Shown piece by piece: positions 48,742 through 59,122 of a stretch of DNA of 64,000 bases. The notes under the pieces are model-generated. The model had not been told where the DNA came from. It saw nothing but the letters and a program-made list of their open reading frames with translations, and did not search any database. Both the position numbers and the translations under genes were made by a program. Position 1 is the first letter of the stretch. Every line of letters begins with the position of its first letter. This DNA comes from Ornithinimicrobium cryptoxanthini. GTDB lineage: Bacteria > Actinomycetota > Actinomycetes > Actinomycetales > Dermatophilaceae. The DNA is taken from NCBI RefSeq assembly GCF_023923205.1, contig NZ_CP099490.1, positions 620,001 through 684,000 of the forward strand. The letters run 5' to 3'.

Positions 48742-50136
48742 TTACGACCCCAGGCCGAGGGCGTGCCGCATCGCTGCGAGCTTCACCTCGGTCTCTGCGA
48801 GCTCGGACTCCGGGTCGGACGCAGCGACGATGCCACCGCCGGCGAACAGCCGCATCGACCGCGCGTCGGCGGACAGCTGCCCGCAGCGCAGCGCGATGCC
48901 CCAGTCCCCGTCACCGGAGGCGTCCAGCCACCCGACGGGACCGGCATAACGACCCCGGTCCATGCCCTCGAGCTCGGCGATCACCCGGGCGGCAGCCTCT
49001 GAGGGCGTGCCACAGACCGCGGCGGAGGGGTGGAGGGCGGCGGCCAGGTCGAGGGAGGTCGCGTCGTCGGAGGCCTCGCCGCTGATGTCTGTGGCCAGGT
49101 GGTAGACGTCGGGCAGCTCCAGCACGAACGGCTCCTCGGGCACCTCCAGGGCTGCGCAGTGCGGCGCGAGAGCCTCGGCCACCGACCGCACCGCGAACTG
49201 GTGCTCCTCCAGCTCCTTGGCGTCGGAGACGAAGCGCAGCCGGGGGTCGGGGGTGTGTGCGTCCTCCAGCTCCGGGTGCGCCTCGGTCACCGAGGGCGCC
49301 GGGGTGCGGTCGCGCCGCACCGTGCCGGCCAGGACCCGTGAGCGGACCCGCCCATGCTGCAGCCGCACCAGCATCTCCGGGGTTGCGCCGACCAGACCGT
49401 CGACGGCAAAGGTCCAGGTCGCGCCGTAGCGGTCCGCCAACCGGCGCAGCACGTCCACGGTCTCGATCGGCGCGTCGGCGGCAGCCACGACGTCGCGGGC
49501 CAGCACGACCTTGTCGACCTCGCCGGCCGCGATCCGTGCGATCCCGGCCCGGATCACCCGTGGCCAGTCCGGCGGCGCCACCGCACCAGGAAGCAGTCGT
49601 ATGCCGCGAGCTGGCTCACTCTGAGCTTCGCCGGGGGCGGGGAGAAGGTCTGGTGCGGCAGGGGCGCCCTCGGCCGGGTCGGTCGGGGCGGGGTCGCTGA
49701 CCCCGGGCTCGGTGTCCGCAGCCGTGGAGAGATCGAGATCCTCGATGCTGGTGACCCACGCCTTGCCGTCGTGCTGCCCGGCGATGACGCGCGGGACGAC
49801 GAGTCCGCCACCGTCGGGGGAGCCGGGGGCAAAGGCAAAGGAGCCGAAGGCGACCAGCCCCGTCCCCGGCAGGTCGACCTCGTCGACGACCTCCGCCCCC
49901 GCCACGACATCACGCCACCACTGGGCGGCGGTGGCAAAACGGTCCGGGCCGCCTCGTCCACCGTCGGCTGTCCTGCTGCTGGCAGCCCGTCCCCATCCGA
50001 TCAACCCGCTTCCCTCGCGCACCCAGCTGACCACCGAGGCGGCGTCCACATCGGGAGGCAGCAGGTCAAACAGGTCGGGAACGGGCGGGGCCGCAAGGGT
50101 GCGGACCCGCAGACGGGGCAGGACGGGGACGGTCAC
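48742..50136 (-). CDS. menF: Isochorismate synthase
   Basis: This 464-residue chorismate-binding enzyme shows the core segments [16 protein letters not shown], the [11 protein letters not shown] and [20 protein letters not shown] region, [22 protein letters not shown] (the catalytic region), and [16 protein letters not shown] with [22 protein letters not shown] metal and substrate residues. It converts chorismate to isochorismate, the first committed step of menaquinone synthesis. The first 170 residues are a variable region with a long acidic, Pro-rich linker. The GTG start follows a TAGGCT box by 8 nt. It is divergent from menG, with only 43 bp between them for both promoters. Confidence 0.92.
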   Translation of the reverse strand: MTVPVLPRLRVRTLAAPPVPDLFDLLPPDVDAASVVSWVREGSGLIGWGRAASSRTADGGRGGPDRFATAAQWWRDVVAGAEVVDEVDLPGTGLVAFGSFAFAPGSPDGGGLVVPRVIAGQHDGKAWVTSIEDLDLSTAADTEPGVSDPAPTDPAEGAPAAPDLLPAPGEAQSEPARGIRLLPGAVAPPDWPRVIRAGIARIAAGEVDKVVLARDVVAAADAPIETVDVLRRLADRYGATWTFAVDGLVGATPEMLVRLQHGRVRSRVLAGTVRRDRTPAPSVTEAHPELEDAHTPDPRLRFVSDAKELEEHQFAVRSVAEALAPHCAALEVPEEPFVLELPDVYHLATDISGEASDDATSLDLAAALHPSAAVCGTPSEAAARVIAELEGMDRGRYAGPVGWLDASGDGDWGIALRCGQLSADARSMRLFAGGGIVAASDPESELAETEVKLAAMRHALGLGS

Positions 50137-50179
50137 GGCAGGTCAGCCTATGCCGTGCCGGGATGGGAAGATGACCCGC

Positions 50180-50869
50180 ATGAGTCGTGCGAGCCTGGAC
50201 AAGGCGCCCCAAGAGGTGGCCGAGATGTTTGACGAGGTGGCTGGTCGCTATGACCTGACCAACGATGTGCTGTCCCTGGGGCAGGACCGTCTGTGGCGCC
50301 GTGCCGTGGTCCGGGCGATCGACGCACGACCGGGTGAGCGCGTCCTCGACATCGCCGCCGGGACCGGCACGAGCAGCGAGCCCTTCGCCGATGCCGACAT
50401 CGACGTCGTGCCGGCCGACTTCTCCCTGGGGATGCTCCGGCAGGGCAACCGTCGTCGTCCCGACCTGGCGTTCACCGCCGCTGACGCGCTCGCCCTGCCG
50501 TTTGCCGACAACTCCTTCGACGTGGTGACCATGTCCTTCGGGTTGCGCAACGTCAGTGACACCGGCCGGGCCCTCGAGGAGTTCCACCGGGTCACCAAGC
50601 CGGGCGGGCGACTGTTGATCTGTGAGTTCAGCACCCCGACGTTCGCACCGTTCCGGACGGTCTATCAGGAATACCTCATGCGGGCGCTGCCGGCCGTCGC
50701 CCGCCGCGTGAGCAGCAACCCGGACTCCTACGTCTATCTCGCCGAGTCGATCCAGGTGTGGCCGGACCAGGAGGGGCTGGCGCGGCTGGTCCGCGCCGCC
50801 GGGTGGAGCGGCGTGCGCTGGCGCAACCTGTCCAGCGGCATCGTCGCGCTGCACCACGCGGTGCGCTGA
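50180..50869 (+). CDS. menG: Demethylmenaquinone methyltransferase
   Basis: The SAM-dependent enzyme of 229 residues belongs to the UbiE/MenG family. It has [26 protein letters not shown], the SAM motif [36 protein letters not shown] and the signature [15 protein letters not shown]. It methylates demethylmenaquinone, the final step in menaquinone synthesis. ATG at 50180 is preferred to 50171 because GAAGAT (50167-50172) ends 7 nt upstream. The promoter shares a 43-bp region with the divergent isochorismate synthase gene, so the two menaquinone genes may be regulated together. No prenyl reductase or polyprenyl synthase gene follows. Confidence 0.93.
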   Translation: MSRASLDKAPQEVAEMFDEVAGRYDLTNDVLSLGQDRLWRRAVVRAIDARPGERVLDIAAGTGTSSEPFADADIDVVPADFSLGMLRQGNRRRPDLAFTAADALALPFADNSFDVVTMSFGLRNVSDTGRALEEFHRVTKPGGRLLICEFSTPTFAPFRTVYQEYLMRALPAVARRVSSNPDSYVYLAESIQVWPDQEGLARLVRAAGWSGVRWRNLSSGIVALHHAVR

Positions 50870-50884
50870 CGGGTCGGACGCGGC

Positions 50885-52750
50885 ATGGACGCTCAGGTCA
50901 CCGAGGTCGCTGACTTCCTGGCTGCCCATGCGCCGTTCCGTGAGCTGCCGCGTCCCCTGCTCTCGGCGCTGGTCTCGTCGGCGTCCATCCGTTATGCCCG
51001 CCGTGGCACGAGGATCCTGTCCGTCGGTGAGTCGAGCCGGGTGATGTTCGTGCTGCGCTCGGGCGCCGTCGACATCACCGACAGTGAGGGTGTTTTGGTG
51101 GAGCGGAGTGACGTGGGGACCTCGTTCGGGATGTCCACCCTGGTGGAGCGGGCACCGTCGCGCTACGACTTCACCGCCATCGAGGACAGCCTGCTGCTCG
51201 TCGTCCCGGAGCCCTCCTTCCGGGACCTGTGCCAGAGCGACCCCGGCTTCGAGTCGTTCTACACCTCCGCCCACGCCGCCCGGCTGCGGCGCGCGGTCGG
51301 GCAGCTGCACCTGGCCGACCGCGGTGGGGCCGTCTTGCGCACCACCCTCGGCGACCTCCTGAGGCGGCCACCCGTCGGGGCCGCCCCGACCACCTCGATC
51401 CGCGAGGCGGCTCAGGTGATGGCCCGCGAGCACGTCTCGGCGATCCTGGTCCTCGAGGACGGGCACCTGGTCGGCGTCGTGACCGACCGGGACCTGCGCA
51501 GCAGGGTGCTGGCGGCCGGGCGGGACCCGGCTGAGCCGCTGGCGACCGTGATGACGCCCGACCCGGAGACCGCCCGCAGCGACGCGCTGGCCTTCGAGGC
51601 GTTGATGGCGATGGTCGACCGCAACATCCACCACCTGCCGGTCCTGGACGTCGCGGGCCAGGTGCTGGGCCTGGTGAGCAGCACCGACCTGATGCGCCTG
51701 GAGCACAACAACCCGGTCTATCTCGTCGCGGACATCGCCGGCGCCCAGGACGTGGGCGTGCTCGTCGAGCTCGCCAGCCGGATCCCGGTCATCGTCGAGC
51801 AGCTCGTGGCCGAGGATGCCAGTGCCCGCGACATCGGCCGGGTGGTCACCTCGCTGGGCGACGCGATCGAACGTCGTCTCCTCACCCTGGCCGAGACCGA
51901 GCTCGGTCCGCCGCCGGTGGCCTACTGCTGGGTGGTGCTGGGGTCGCAGGCCCGTCACGAGCAGGGCCTGGCCAGCGACCAGGACAACGCGCTGGTGCTC
52001 TCCGACGAGGTGACCTCGGAGCAGGACCACTACTTCGCCCAGCTCGCGGAGCGCGTGTCGTCCGGGCTCGAGGCGTGCGGCTACCCGCGCTGCCCCGGCG
52101 AGGTCATGGCGACCAACCCACGCTGGCGGGTGAGCGTGTCGACCTGGCGCAGCCACTTCGCGCACTGGCTCGAGACGCCCGAGCCGGAGGCGGTGCTGAA
52201 CGGCTCGATCTTCTTTGACATGCGCCCGCTGCGCGGCGACCACCGACTCGTCGAGGAGCTGCGCGCCCCGGTGCTCGCGGCGACCGGGCAGGCCGACCTG
52301 TTCCTGGCCTACCTGGCCCGGCACGCCGTCTCTCGCCGCCCTCCGCTCGGGTTCTTCCGGGGGCTGGTGCTGGAGAAGGAGGGGGAGCACCGGGACAGCC
52401 TGGACCTGAAGTCCGGCGGCGTCGCGGCCATCGTCGAGCTGGCCCGGGTGCACGCGCTGCTGCACGGCCTGCCCGAGGTCGGCTCCCAGGCGCGCATCGC
52501 GGCGGCCACCCACGCCGGCTCCCTGTCACCAGGGTTGGGCGCCGAGCTCGCGGACGCCCTCGAGTTCGTGTCCTATCTGCGGCTGCGCCACCAGGGCCGC
52601 CAGGTCAGGATGGGTCAGGAGCCGGACAACTTCGTCGACCCGGGGCAGCTGACTGACTTTGAGCGCCGCCACCTGCGCGACGCCTTCCGGATCGTGCGCA
52701 GCGCGCAGCAGGCGCTGGGGCAGCGGCTGCCGCTGGACACGCTGTCATGA
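50885..52750 (+). CDS. cNMP-binding / CBS / DUF294 nucleotidyltransferase-like protein
   Basis: The protein of 621 residues has four parts in order: a cyclic-nucleotide-binding-like domain (about 15-130), a CBS pair (about 165-285), a DUF294 nucleotidyltransferase-like domain (GSQARHEQGLASDQDNALVL, about 350-370), and a helical DUF294 C-terminal domain. The GS-x9-DxD pattern of nucleotidyltransferases is present as GSQARHEQ...SDQD. Its function is unknown; related proteins are thought to be signal-transduction nucleotidyltransferases. It starts 15 nt after menG and overlaps the exonuclease gene by 4 nt (ATGA), a pairing also known from proteobacteria. Confidence 0.88.
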   Translation: MDAQVTEVADFLAAHAPFRELPRPLLSALVSSASIRYARRGTRILSVGESSRVMFVLRSGAVDITDSEGVLVERSDVGTSFGMSTLVERAPSRYDFTAIEDSLLLVVPEPSFRDLCQSDPGFESFYTSAHAARLRRAVGQLHLADRGGAVLRTTLGDLLRRPPVGAAPTTSIREAAQVMAREHVSAILVLEDGHLVGVVTDRDLRSRVLAAGRDPAEPLATVMTPDPETARSDALAFEALMAMVDRNIHHLPVLDVAGQVLGLVSSTDLMRLEHNNPVYLVADIAGAQDVGVLVELASRIPVIVEQLVAEDASARDIGRVVTSLGDAIERRLLTLAETELGPPPVAYCWVVLGSQARHEQGLASDQDNALVLSDEVTSEQDHYFAQLAERVSSGLEACGYPRCPGEVMATNPRWRVSVSTWRSHFAHWLETPEPEAVLNGSIFFDMRPLRGDHRLVEELRAPVLAATGQADLFLAYLARHAVSRRPPLGFFRGLVLEKEGEHRDSLDLKSGGVAAIVELARVHALLHGLPEVGSQARIAAATHAGSLSPGLGAELADALEFVSYLRLRHQGRQVRMGQEPDNFVDPGQLTDFERRHLRDAFRIVRSAQQALGQRLPLDTLS

Positions 52751-53364
52751 GGTGGCGACGGGGCAGCGCCGACAGAGACCGGCCCGTCACCGAGCTGGAC
52801 CTGCTGGCGGTCGACCTCGAGACGACCGGCCTCGACCCATCCAGGCACGAGGTTCTCAGCGTGGGGATGGTCCCTGTCCACGGGCTCAGCATTGCGCTCG
52901 GCGGGGCACGGGGGTATGCCGTGCGTCCGGCGGGTCCTGGCGGCGTGGGGGAGAGCGCAGCCGTCCACGGCATCACCGACGACACGGCCGCGGGTGCCAG
53001 GTCTCTGAGCGAGGTGCTCCCTGTGGTGCTGGCGGCGCTGGAGGGTCGGGTGCTCCTGGCCCACCACGCCCGCATCGAGACCGGCTTCCTTGACGCGGCC
53101 TGCAGGGGGCACGGCGTCGCGCTGCCCGACCTGGTGGTCGTCGACACGGTCCGACTGCAGCGCCGGGTGCTGCGCCGCGGCCGGTCGCACGCCCAGGTCG
53201 CGGACCAGGAGCTGGGGCTGGCTGCGGCACGGCGCCACCTGGGTCTGCCGCGCTATCGCTCACACGACGCCCTCACTGATGCGCTCGCCTGCGCCGAGCT
53301 CTATCTGGCGCAGGTCGCCGCGCTCGCCGGTGACGGCACGATGACCCTGCGGCAGCTGCAGTGA
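52747..53364 (+). CDS. DnaQ-like DEDDh 3-5 prime exonuclease
   Basis: The product of 205 residues has the DEDDh motifs DLETTG (23-28, metal-binding Asp and Glu), LLAHHARIETGFLD and, near the end, YRSHDALTDALACAELYL with the catalytic His and last Asp. It resembles the proofreading subunit of DNA polymerase III but is a free-standing protein. It is translationally coupled to the DUF294 protein. The pair probably acts in one process; an RNA or nucleotide-signal turnover role is possible, but nothing in the sequence settles it. The nuo promoter region follows directly. Confidence 0.88.
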   Translation: MRWRRGSADRDRPVTELDLLAVDLETTGLDPSRHEVLSVGMVPVHGLSIALGGARGYAVRPAGPGGVGESAAVHGITDDTAAGARSLSEVLPVVLAALEGRVLLAHHARIETGFLDAACRGHGVALPDLVVVDTVRLQRRVLRRGRSHAQVADQELGLAAARRHLGLPRYRSHDALTDALACAELYLAQVAALAGDGTMTLRQLQ

Positions 53365-53376
53365 GGCAGGCCTAAG

Positions 53377-53405
53377 TTCGGGCGCCGTCAGCGGAGACCT
53401 AGACT
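53377..53405 (+). promoter_or_regulatory. Predicted nuo operon promoter
   Basis: TTCGGG (53377-53382), a 17-bp spacer and TAGACT (53400-53405) form a sigma-70-like promoter. Transcription would begin near 53412, just before the Rex-type operator, and leave a leader of about 280 nt before nuoA. A second -10-like TAGGAT at 53646-53651 could be an internal promoter nearer to nuoA. Confidence 0.5.
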
Positions 53406-53417
53406 GACGCCCGAAGT

Positions 53418-53435
53418 TCGTGAATCCCTTCACAA
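53418..53435 (+). promoter_or_regulatory. Rex-type operator (redox control of nuo)
   Basis: TCGTGAA-TCCC-TTCACAA matches the Rex site TTGTGAA-N4-TTCACAA at 13 of 14 arm positions. It starts 12 bp after the TAGACT -10 box, so bound Rex would block initiation or early elongation. In Streptomyces, Rex represses nuo and other respiratory genes when NADH is low relative to NAD+. The site and the gene order support the same control here; no rex gene is in the window. Confidence 0.8.
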
Positions 53436-53690
53436 GCGAGGCGGCAAAGGTGTCCCAGGACTCCGAGTGGTTGGCCCGCCGCGGCGGACGACCGGTGAAC
53501 CAGTATGGTCTGCGGCGCAAGACAGTGATGAAGTCCCTGCCAAGGACGGCCAATCCGGAAGTGGCCAACAGTGGCTGGGTCAACGATCGACCGATCGCCG
53601 CGCTCGCCAGAGTGGCACCTGCGGCATGATGGCCACTGTGACCCCTAGGATTGGGCTGCCGACCAGCCAGCGCCGAAAGGAGCGTGGGTG
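53436..53690 (+). other. Untranslated nuo leader, about 255 nt
   Basis: No convincing gene lies here. A GTG at 53420 opens a 69-codon frame, but its start is inside the Rex site, it has no ribosome binding site, and the product is not recognisable. The inverted repeat AGTGGC/GCCACT with a long loop occurs near 53611-53638. The region ends in AAAGGAG, the nuoA ribosome binding site. Confidence 0.5.
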
Positions 53691-54056
53691 ATGGACTACC
53701 ACCCGTACCTACCGCTGTTGTTCTTCTTTGCACTCGGCCTGCTGTTCGCCGGGGGCTCGATGGGCGCGGGGGCGGTCATCGGCCAGAAGAGCTACAACCG
53801 GGCCAAGTCGGAGGCCTATGAGTGCGGGATCCAGCCGACGCCGCAGGCCGCCGAGGGCGGGCGCATCCCCATCAAGTTCTATCTGACGGCCATGCTCTTC
53901 ATCATCTTTGACGTCGAGGTGCTCTTCCTCTATCCGTTCGCGGTCGCGTTCGACCAGGTGGGGCTCTTCTCGCTGCTGGCGATGCTGCTGTTCCTGTTTG
54001 TGGTCTCCGTCCCCTTCGTCTATGAGTGGAGCCGGGGTGGGCTTGAGTGGGACTGA
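53691..54056 (+). CDS. nuoA: NADH-quinone oxidoreductase subunit A
   Basis: The protein of 121 residues has three membrane helices and the conserved KSEAYECGIQP loop with the Cys of the quinone-access region, followed by FYLTAMLFIIFDVEVLFLYP. It is a small membrane subunit of the complex I proton pump. The ATG at 53691 follows AAAGGAG by 8 nt; a GTG one codon earlier is equally in frame. It is the first gene of the nuo operon, in which most later genes overlap, while nuoA and nuoB are separated by 86 nt. Confidence 0.96.
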   Translation: MDYHPYLPLLFFFALGLLFAGGSMGAGAVIGQKSYNRAKSEAYECGIQPTPQAAEGGRIPIKFYLTAMLFIIFDVEVLFLYPFAVAFDQVGLFSLLAMLLFLFVVSVPFVYEWSRGGLEWD

Positions 54057-54142
54057 CCTGCTGCTGGACCGCGTCGCGTCACGCGGCGTGCGGGACCGAG
54101 AAGTGTTGGACGCGTAGGACTTTGTGGAGGACGGTGTGAGAC

Positions 54143-54697
54143 ATGGGACTTGAGGACAAGCTGCCTTCAGGCATCCTGCTGACCTCGGTCGAGGGTCTGG
54201 TCGGCCAGATGCAGGCACGATCGGTGTGGCCCGCGACCTTCGGTCTGGCCTGTTGTGCCATCGAGATGATGGCCGTCGGCACCCCGGACTACGACATCGC
54301 GCGGTTCGGCATGGAGCGGTTCGCGGCCACGCCGCGGCAGGCTGACCTGATGATCGTCGCCGGTCGGGTGAGCCAGAAGATGGCGCCCGTCGTCCGCCAG
54401 ATCTATGACCAGATGCCCAACCCGAAGTGGGTCCTGGCGATGGGTGTGTGCGCCAGCTCGGGCGGGATGTTCAACAACTACGCGATCGTGCAGGGTGTGG
54501 ACCACATCGTGCCGGTCGACATCTATCTGCCCGGCTGCCCGCCGCGGCCCCAGATGCTGCTCAACGCCCTGCTCTCGCTGCACGACACGATCCGCGAGAC
54601 GAAGTTCGGCGTCGACCGTGTCGAGGCGGCCCGCAAGGCCGAGGCCGCTGCTCTTGCGGCAACGCCCACGCACGAGATGAAGGGGTTGTTGGCGTGA
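54143..54697 (+). CDS. nuoB: NADH-quinone oxidoreductase subunit B
   Basis: The 184-residue subunit carries the N2 iron-sulphur cluster ligands Cys37, Cys38, Cys103 (MGVCASSGG) and Cys132 (LPGCPPRP). N2 is the last cluster before quinone, and NuoB lines the quinone pocket with NuoD. The start is preceded by GGAGGACGG. The spacer of 70 nt to nuoC holds a sequence related to the nuoD-nuoE spacer. The C-terminal tail after residue 160 is Ala/Glu-rich. Confidence 0.97.
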   Translation: MGLEDKLPSGILLTSVEGLVGQMQARSVWPATFGLACCAIEMMAVGTPDYDIARFGMERFAATPRQADLMIVAGRVSQKMAPVVRQIYDQMPNPKWVLAMGVCASSGGMFNNYAIVQGVDHIVPVDIYLPGCPPRPQMLLNALLSLHDTIRETKFGVDRVEAARKAEAAALAATPTHEMKGLLA

Positions 54698-54707
54698 TGA
54701 CAGCGAC

Positions 54708-54749
54708 GCGAGGACACGAACGCAGTGAGGCCCGGAGCGAGCGCGGAGT
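54708..54749 (+). repeat. Spacer repeat between nuoB and nuoC (copy A)
   Basis: The spacer contains GCGAGGACACGAAC, then GAGGCCCGGAGCG and CGCGGAGT in the same order and spacing as in the nuoD-nuoE spacer (56852-56893). It might be a remnant of coding sequence, an mRNA structure or a dispersed repeat. Confidence 0.55.
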
Positions 54750-54767
54750 CACGGCGGAGGTAGTGGC

Positions 54768-55495
54768 GTGAGCGACAAGAACGACAACCCCACCGAGGAC
54801 CTGCCGGTCGAGCAGACCGACGACGTGGCCCGGGCCGCTGGTGAGCCCGTGGTAGCTGCCCGCCGCACGGGCATGTTCGGCGCCAGCGCCGGCGGTGACA
54901 CCTCCGGTTATGGCGGTCTGCAGCGCGACATCCTCTTCCCGGGTGAGGCTGCCCGTCCCTATGGCGGCTACTTCGACGAGGTGGCCGATGCCCTCGAGGC
55001 GGCGACCGGCCCGATCTATGCCGAGGCCGTCGAGGTCGTCATCGACCGCGGTGAGATGACTCTCCACGTCGCTCGCGAGCACCTCCTGACGATCGTCAAC
55101 GCGCTGCGGGACGACCCCGCCCTGCGCTTTGAGCTGTGCCTGGGCTCCACGGGCGTGCACTACCCCCAGATGACCGGTGCCGAGCTGCACTCGGTCAGCA
55201 ACTTCATGTCCATCACCCACGGCGGGCGCCGCGTCCGGGTCGAGGTGTCCGCTCCGGAGGAGGACCCGCACGTCCCATCGATCGTCGGGACCTATCCGGC
55301 CAACGACTGGCACGAGCGCGAGACGTGGGACATGTTCGGCATCATCTTTGACGGACACCCCGCGCTCACGCGGATCCTGATGCCAGACGACTGGCCGGGC
55401 CACCCGCAGCGCAAGGACTATCCACTGGGTGGCATCCCGGTGGAATACAAGGGCGCCACGATCCCGGCACCAGACACGCGCAGGAGCTACAGCTG

Positions 55496-55496
<1 letters not shown>
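54768..55496 (+). CDS. nuoC: NADH-quinone oxidoreductase subunit C
   Basis: The protein of 242 residues ends in the 30 kDa subunit core ([25 protein letters not shown], then ANWHERET-like [42 protein letters not shown]). It is separate from NuoD, not fused as in E. coli. About 90 N-terminal residues are variable and acidic. The GTG start follows GGCGGAGG. The stop and the nuoD start share one base (TGATG), so the subunits are translated together. It belongs to the peripheral arm of complex I. Confidence 0.95.
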
Positions 55497-56839
<1,343 letters not shown>

Positions 56840-56851
56840 CCGAAAGGATCC

Positions 56852-56893
56852 GCGAGGACACGAGCTTGCGAGGCCCGGAGCGGTCCGCGGAGT
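56852..56893 (+). repeat. Spacer repeat between nuoD and nuoE (copy B)
   Basis: GCGAGGACACGAGC, GAGGCCCGGAGCG and CCGCGGAGT recur here in the order seen in the nuoB-nuoC spacer (54708-54749). Roughly three quarters of the bases agree. These are the two largest intergenic gaps inside the operon after the nuoA-nuoB gap. Confidence 0.55.
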
Positions 56894-56909
56894 TCGTCGA
56901 GGAGGCACG

Positions 56910-57812
56910 ATGAGCACCGAGACCGGGCCCGGACCCGCAGACATGAGCCGGCCCGACGTGACGATGTTCGGCGAGCCGCCGATGCACTACCTCACGCCGC
57001 TGCAGGCCAGCGAGGAGCCGTACTCCGCCGAGCAGCTGGCGAGTCTGCGGGCGGACGCCGAGGCGATCATCGCGCGCTATCCGCAGAAGCGGTCGGCGCT
57101 GCTGCCGATGCTGCACCTGGTGCAGTCGGTGGACAGTTTTGTGTCCGGCCGCGGCGTGGACCTGTGCGCCGAGATGCTGGACCTCACCCGCGCGGAGGTG
57201 TCCGGTGTGGCGACCTTCTACACGCAGTACAAGCGCCACCCCAACGGCGAATACACCGTGGGCGTCTGCACCAACACGCTCTGCGCGGTGATGGGTGGCG
57301 ACCAGATCTTCGCGGAGGTCAGCGAGCACCTCGGCATCGGTCACGACGAGACGACGCCAGACGGCAAGATCACCCTCGAGTCGGTCGAGTGCAACGCCGC
57401 GTGCGACTTCGCCCCCGTGGTCATGGCCAACTGGGAGTTCTTCGACAACCAGACCCCCGAGAGCACCAAGGCGATGGTCGATGACCTGCGCGCCGGCAAG
57501 CCGGTGGCGCCCACGCGCGGCGCCTCCCGGGTCTGCTCCTTCAAGCAGGTCTCGCGCATGCTGGCGGGATTCCCCGACGGTCTGGCCCACGAGGGCGTCG
57601 GCGCCGGTCCGGCCTCTCTCGAGGGCCTGAAGCTGGCCAAGGAACGTGGCTGGGAGGCGCCACCGTCCGCGCGCGAGGACGACAGTGACGCGGACACCAT
57701 CCAGGACACCGACACGGACGCCCAGGACACCACGAGCGACGCAGAGCCGGAGACCGGCGAGGAGCACAGTTCGGCGCAGCAGCCGGGCGCAGACAAGGAG
57801 AAGGACGCGTGA
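56910..57812 (+). CDS. nuoE: NADH-quinone oxidoreductase subunit E
   Basis: This subunit of 300 residues has the 24 kDa thioredoxin-like domain with the 2Fe-2S ligands Cys120, Cys125, Cys161 and Cys165 (N1a cluster). The core ends near residue 190. The remaining 110 residues include a short helix region and an unusually acidic tail with repeated DTD/DTT units and GEE, which the family does not normally need. It accepts electrons from FMN side chemistry in NuoF. The stop overlaps the start of nuoF by 4 nt. Confidence 0.95.
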   Translation: MSTETGPGPADMSRPDVTMFGEPPMHYLTPLQASEEPYSAEQLASLRADAEAIIARYPQKRSALLPMLHLVQSVDSFVSGRGVDLCAEMLDLTRAEVSGVATFYTQYKRHPNGEYTVGVCTNTLCAVMGGDQIFAEVSEHLGIGHDETTPDGKITLESVECNAACDFAPVVMANWEFFDNQTPESTKAMVDDLRAGKPVAPTRGASRVCSFKQVSRMLAGFPDGLAHEGVGAGPASLEGLKLAKERGWEAPPSAREDDSDADTIQDTDTDAQDTTSDAEPETGEEHSSAQQPGADKEKDA

Positions 57813-59122
57813 GCACTCAGCTGACCCCGATCCTGACCAAGTTCTGGGATCACCCCACGAGCTGGACCCTGGAGACCTACGAGGCCAACGGCGGTTATGC
57901 CGGCCTGCGCAAGGCGCTCAAGGCTGACCAGGCCGACCTGGTCGACATGGCCAAGGCCTCCGGGCTGCGCGGTCGTGGTGGCGCCGGCTTCCCCACCGGC
58001 CTGAAGTGGAGCTTCCTGCCCAAGCCGGACGGTGGCCCCCGCTACCTCGTGATCAACGCCGATGAAGCCGAGCCCGGCACGTGCAAGGACATCCCGCTGC
58101 TCCTGGCCGCCCCACAGATCCTGCTCGAGGGCATGGTCATCACCTCCTTCGCGATCGGCTGCAACCACGCCTTTATCTATCTGCGCGGCGAGGTGGCCCA
58201 CGTCCACCGGCGGGTGCAGCTGGCGATCCAGGAGGCCTACGACGCGGGCTACCTGGGCAAGGACATCCTGGGCACCGGGTTCGACCTGGACATCACACTG
58301 CACTCCGGAGCCGGCGCCTACATCTGCGGCGAGGAGACAGCCCTGCTGGACTCCCTGGAGGGCCGTCGTGGTCAGCCTCGGCTGAAGCCGCCGTTCCCCG
58401 CTGTCGAGGGTCTGTATGCCCGGCCCACGGTCGTCAACAACGTGGAGTCGATCGCCTCGATCGCCCCGATCGCGGCCAACGGCGCGGAGTGGTTCGCCGA
58501 CATGGGCACGGAGAAGTCCCAAGGTTTCGGCATCTTCAGCCTCTCCGGACACGTCACCCGACCGGGTCAGTACGAAGCACCGCTGGGCATCACGCTGCGC
58601 GAGCTGCTGGACATGGCCGGCGGCATCCGCACCGGTCACACACTGAAGTTCTGGACCCCGGGCGGCTCGTCCACGCCGATCTTCACCGACGCGCACCTGG
58701 ACGTGCCGCTGGACTTCGAGTCCGTCGCCGCCGCCGGTTCCATGCTCGGCACCCGGGCGCTGCAGATCTTCGACGAGACCACCTCGGTGGTCCGCGCCGT
58801 CTCGCGCTGGACCGACTTCTATGCCCACGAGTCCTGTGGCAAGTGCACCCCGTGCCGTGAGGGCACCTACTGGCTGAAGCAGATCATGCAGCGGCTGGAG
58901 CACGGCAAGGGCAGCCAGGACGACATCGACAAGCTCGTCGACATCTGCGACAACATCCTGGGCCGCGCCTTCTGCGCCCTGGGTGACGGCGCCACCAGCC
59001 CGATCACGTCTGCGGTGCAGTATTTCCGCGAGGAGTTCGAGCAGGGTATGCACACACCCGCCTCCGAGCTGTTCCCCCCGGAGCGTTCGACGCTGTTCGC
59101 GAAGGAGACCCAGCCAGCATGA
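57809..59122 (+). CDS. nuoF: NADH-quinone oxidoreductase subunit F
   Basis: The 437-residue subunit binds NADH and [16 protein letters not shown] (55-67) is the FMN loop, [12 protein letters not shown] and [14 protein letters not shown] follow, and the N3 4Fe-4S cluster ligands are Cys343, Cys346, Cys349 and Cys389 ([11 protein letters not shown] and FCALG). It is the electron entry point of complex I. The GTG start overlaps nuoE and the stop overlaps nuoG (ATGA), so the NADH-dehydrogenase module nuoEFG is tightly coupled. Confidence 0.97.
   Translation: MSTQLTPILTKFWDHPTSWTLETYEANGGYAGLRKALKADQADLVDMAKASGLRGRGGAGFPTGLKWSFLPKPDGGPRYLVINADEAEPGTCKDIPLLLAAPQILLEGMVITSFAIGCNHAFIYLRGEVAHVHRRVQLAIQEAYDAGYLGKDILGTGFDLDITLHSGAGAYICGEETALLDSLEGRRGQPRLKPPFPAVEGLYARPTVVNNVESIASIAPIAANGAEWFADMGTEKSQGFGIFSLSGHVTRPGQYEAPLGITLRELLDMAGGIRTGHTLKFWTPGGSSTPIFTDAHLDVPLDFESVAAAGSMLGTRALQIFDETTSVVRAVSRWTDFYAHESCGKCTPCREGTYWLKQIMQRLEHGKGSQDDIDKLVDICDNILGRAFCALGDGATSPITSAVQYFREEFEQGMHTPASELFPPERSTLFAKETQPA

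Noticed and set aside
50066..52513. An 815-codon open frame on the minus strand
   Set aside because: It is antisense to menG and the DUF294 gene, and its composition is that of a shadow frame.
53420..53629. A 69-codon frame in the nuo leader
   Set aside because: Its GTG lies inside the Rex operator, there is no ribosome binding site, and the product is unrecognisable. It is kept only as part of the leader description.
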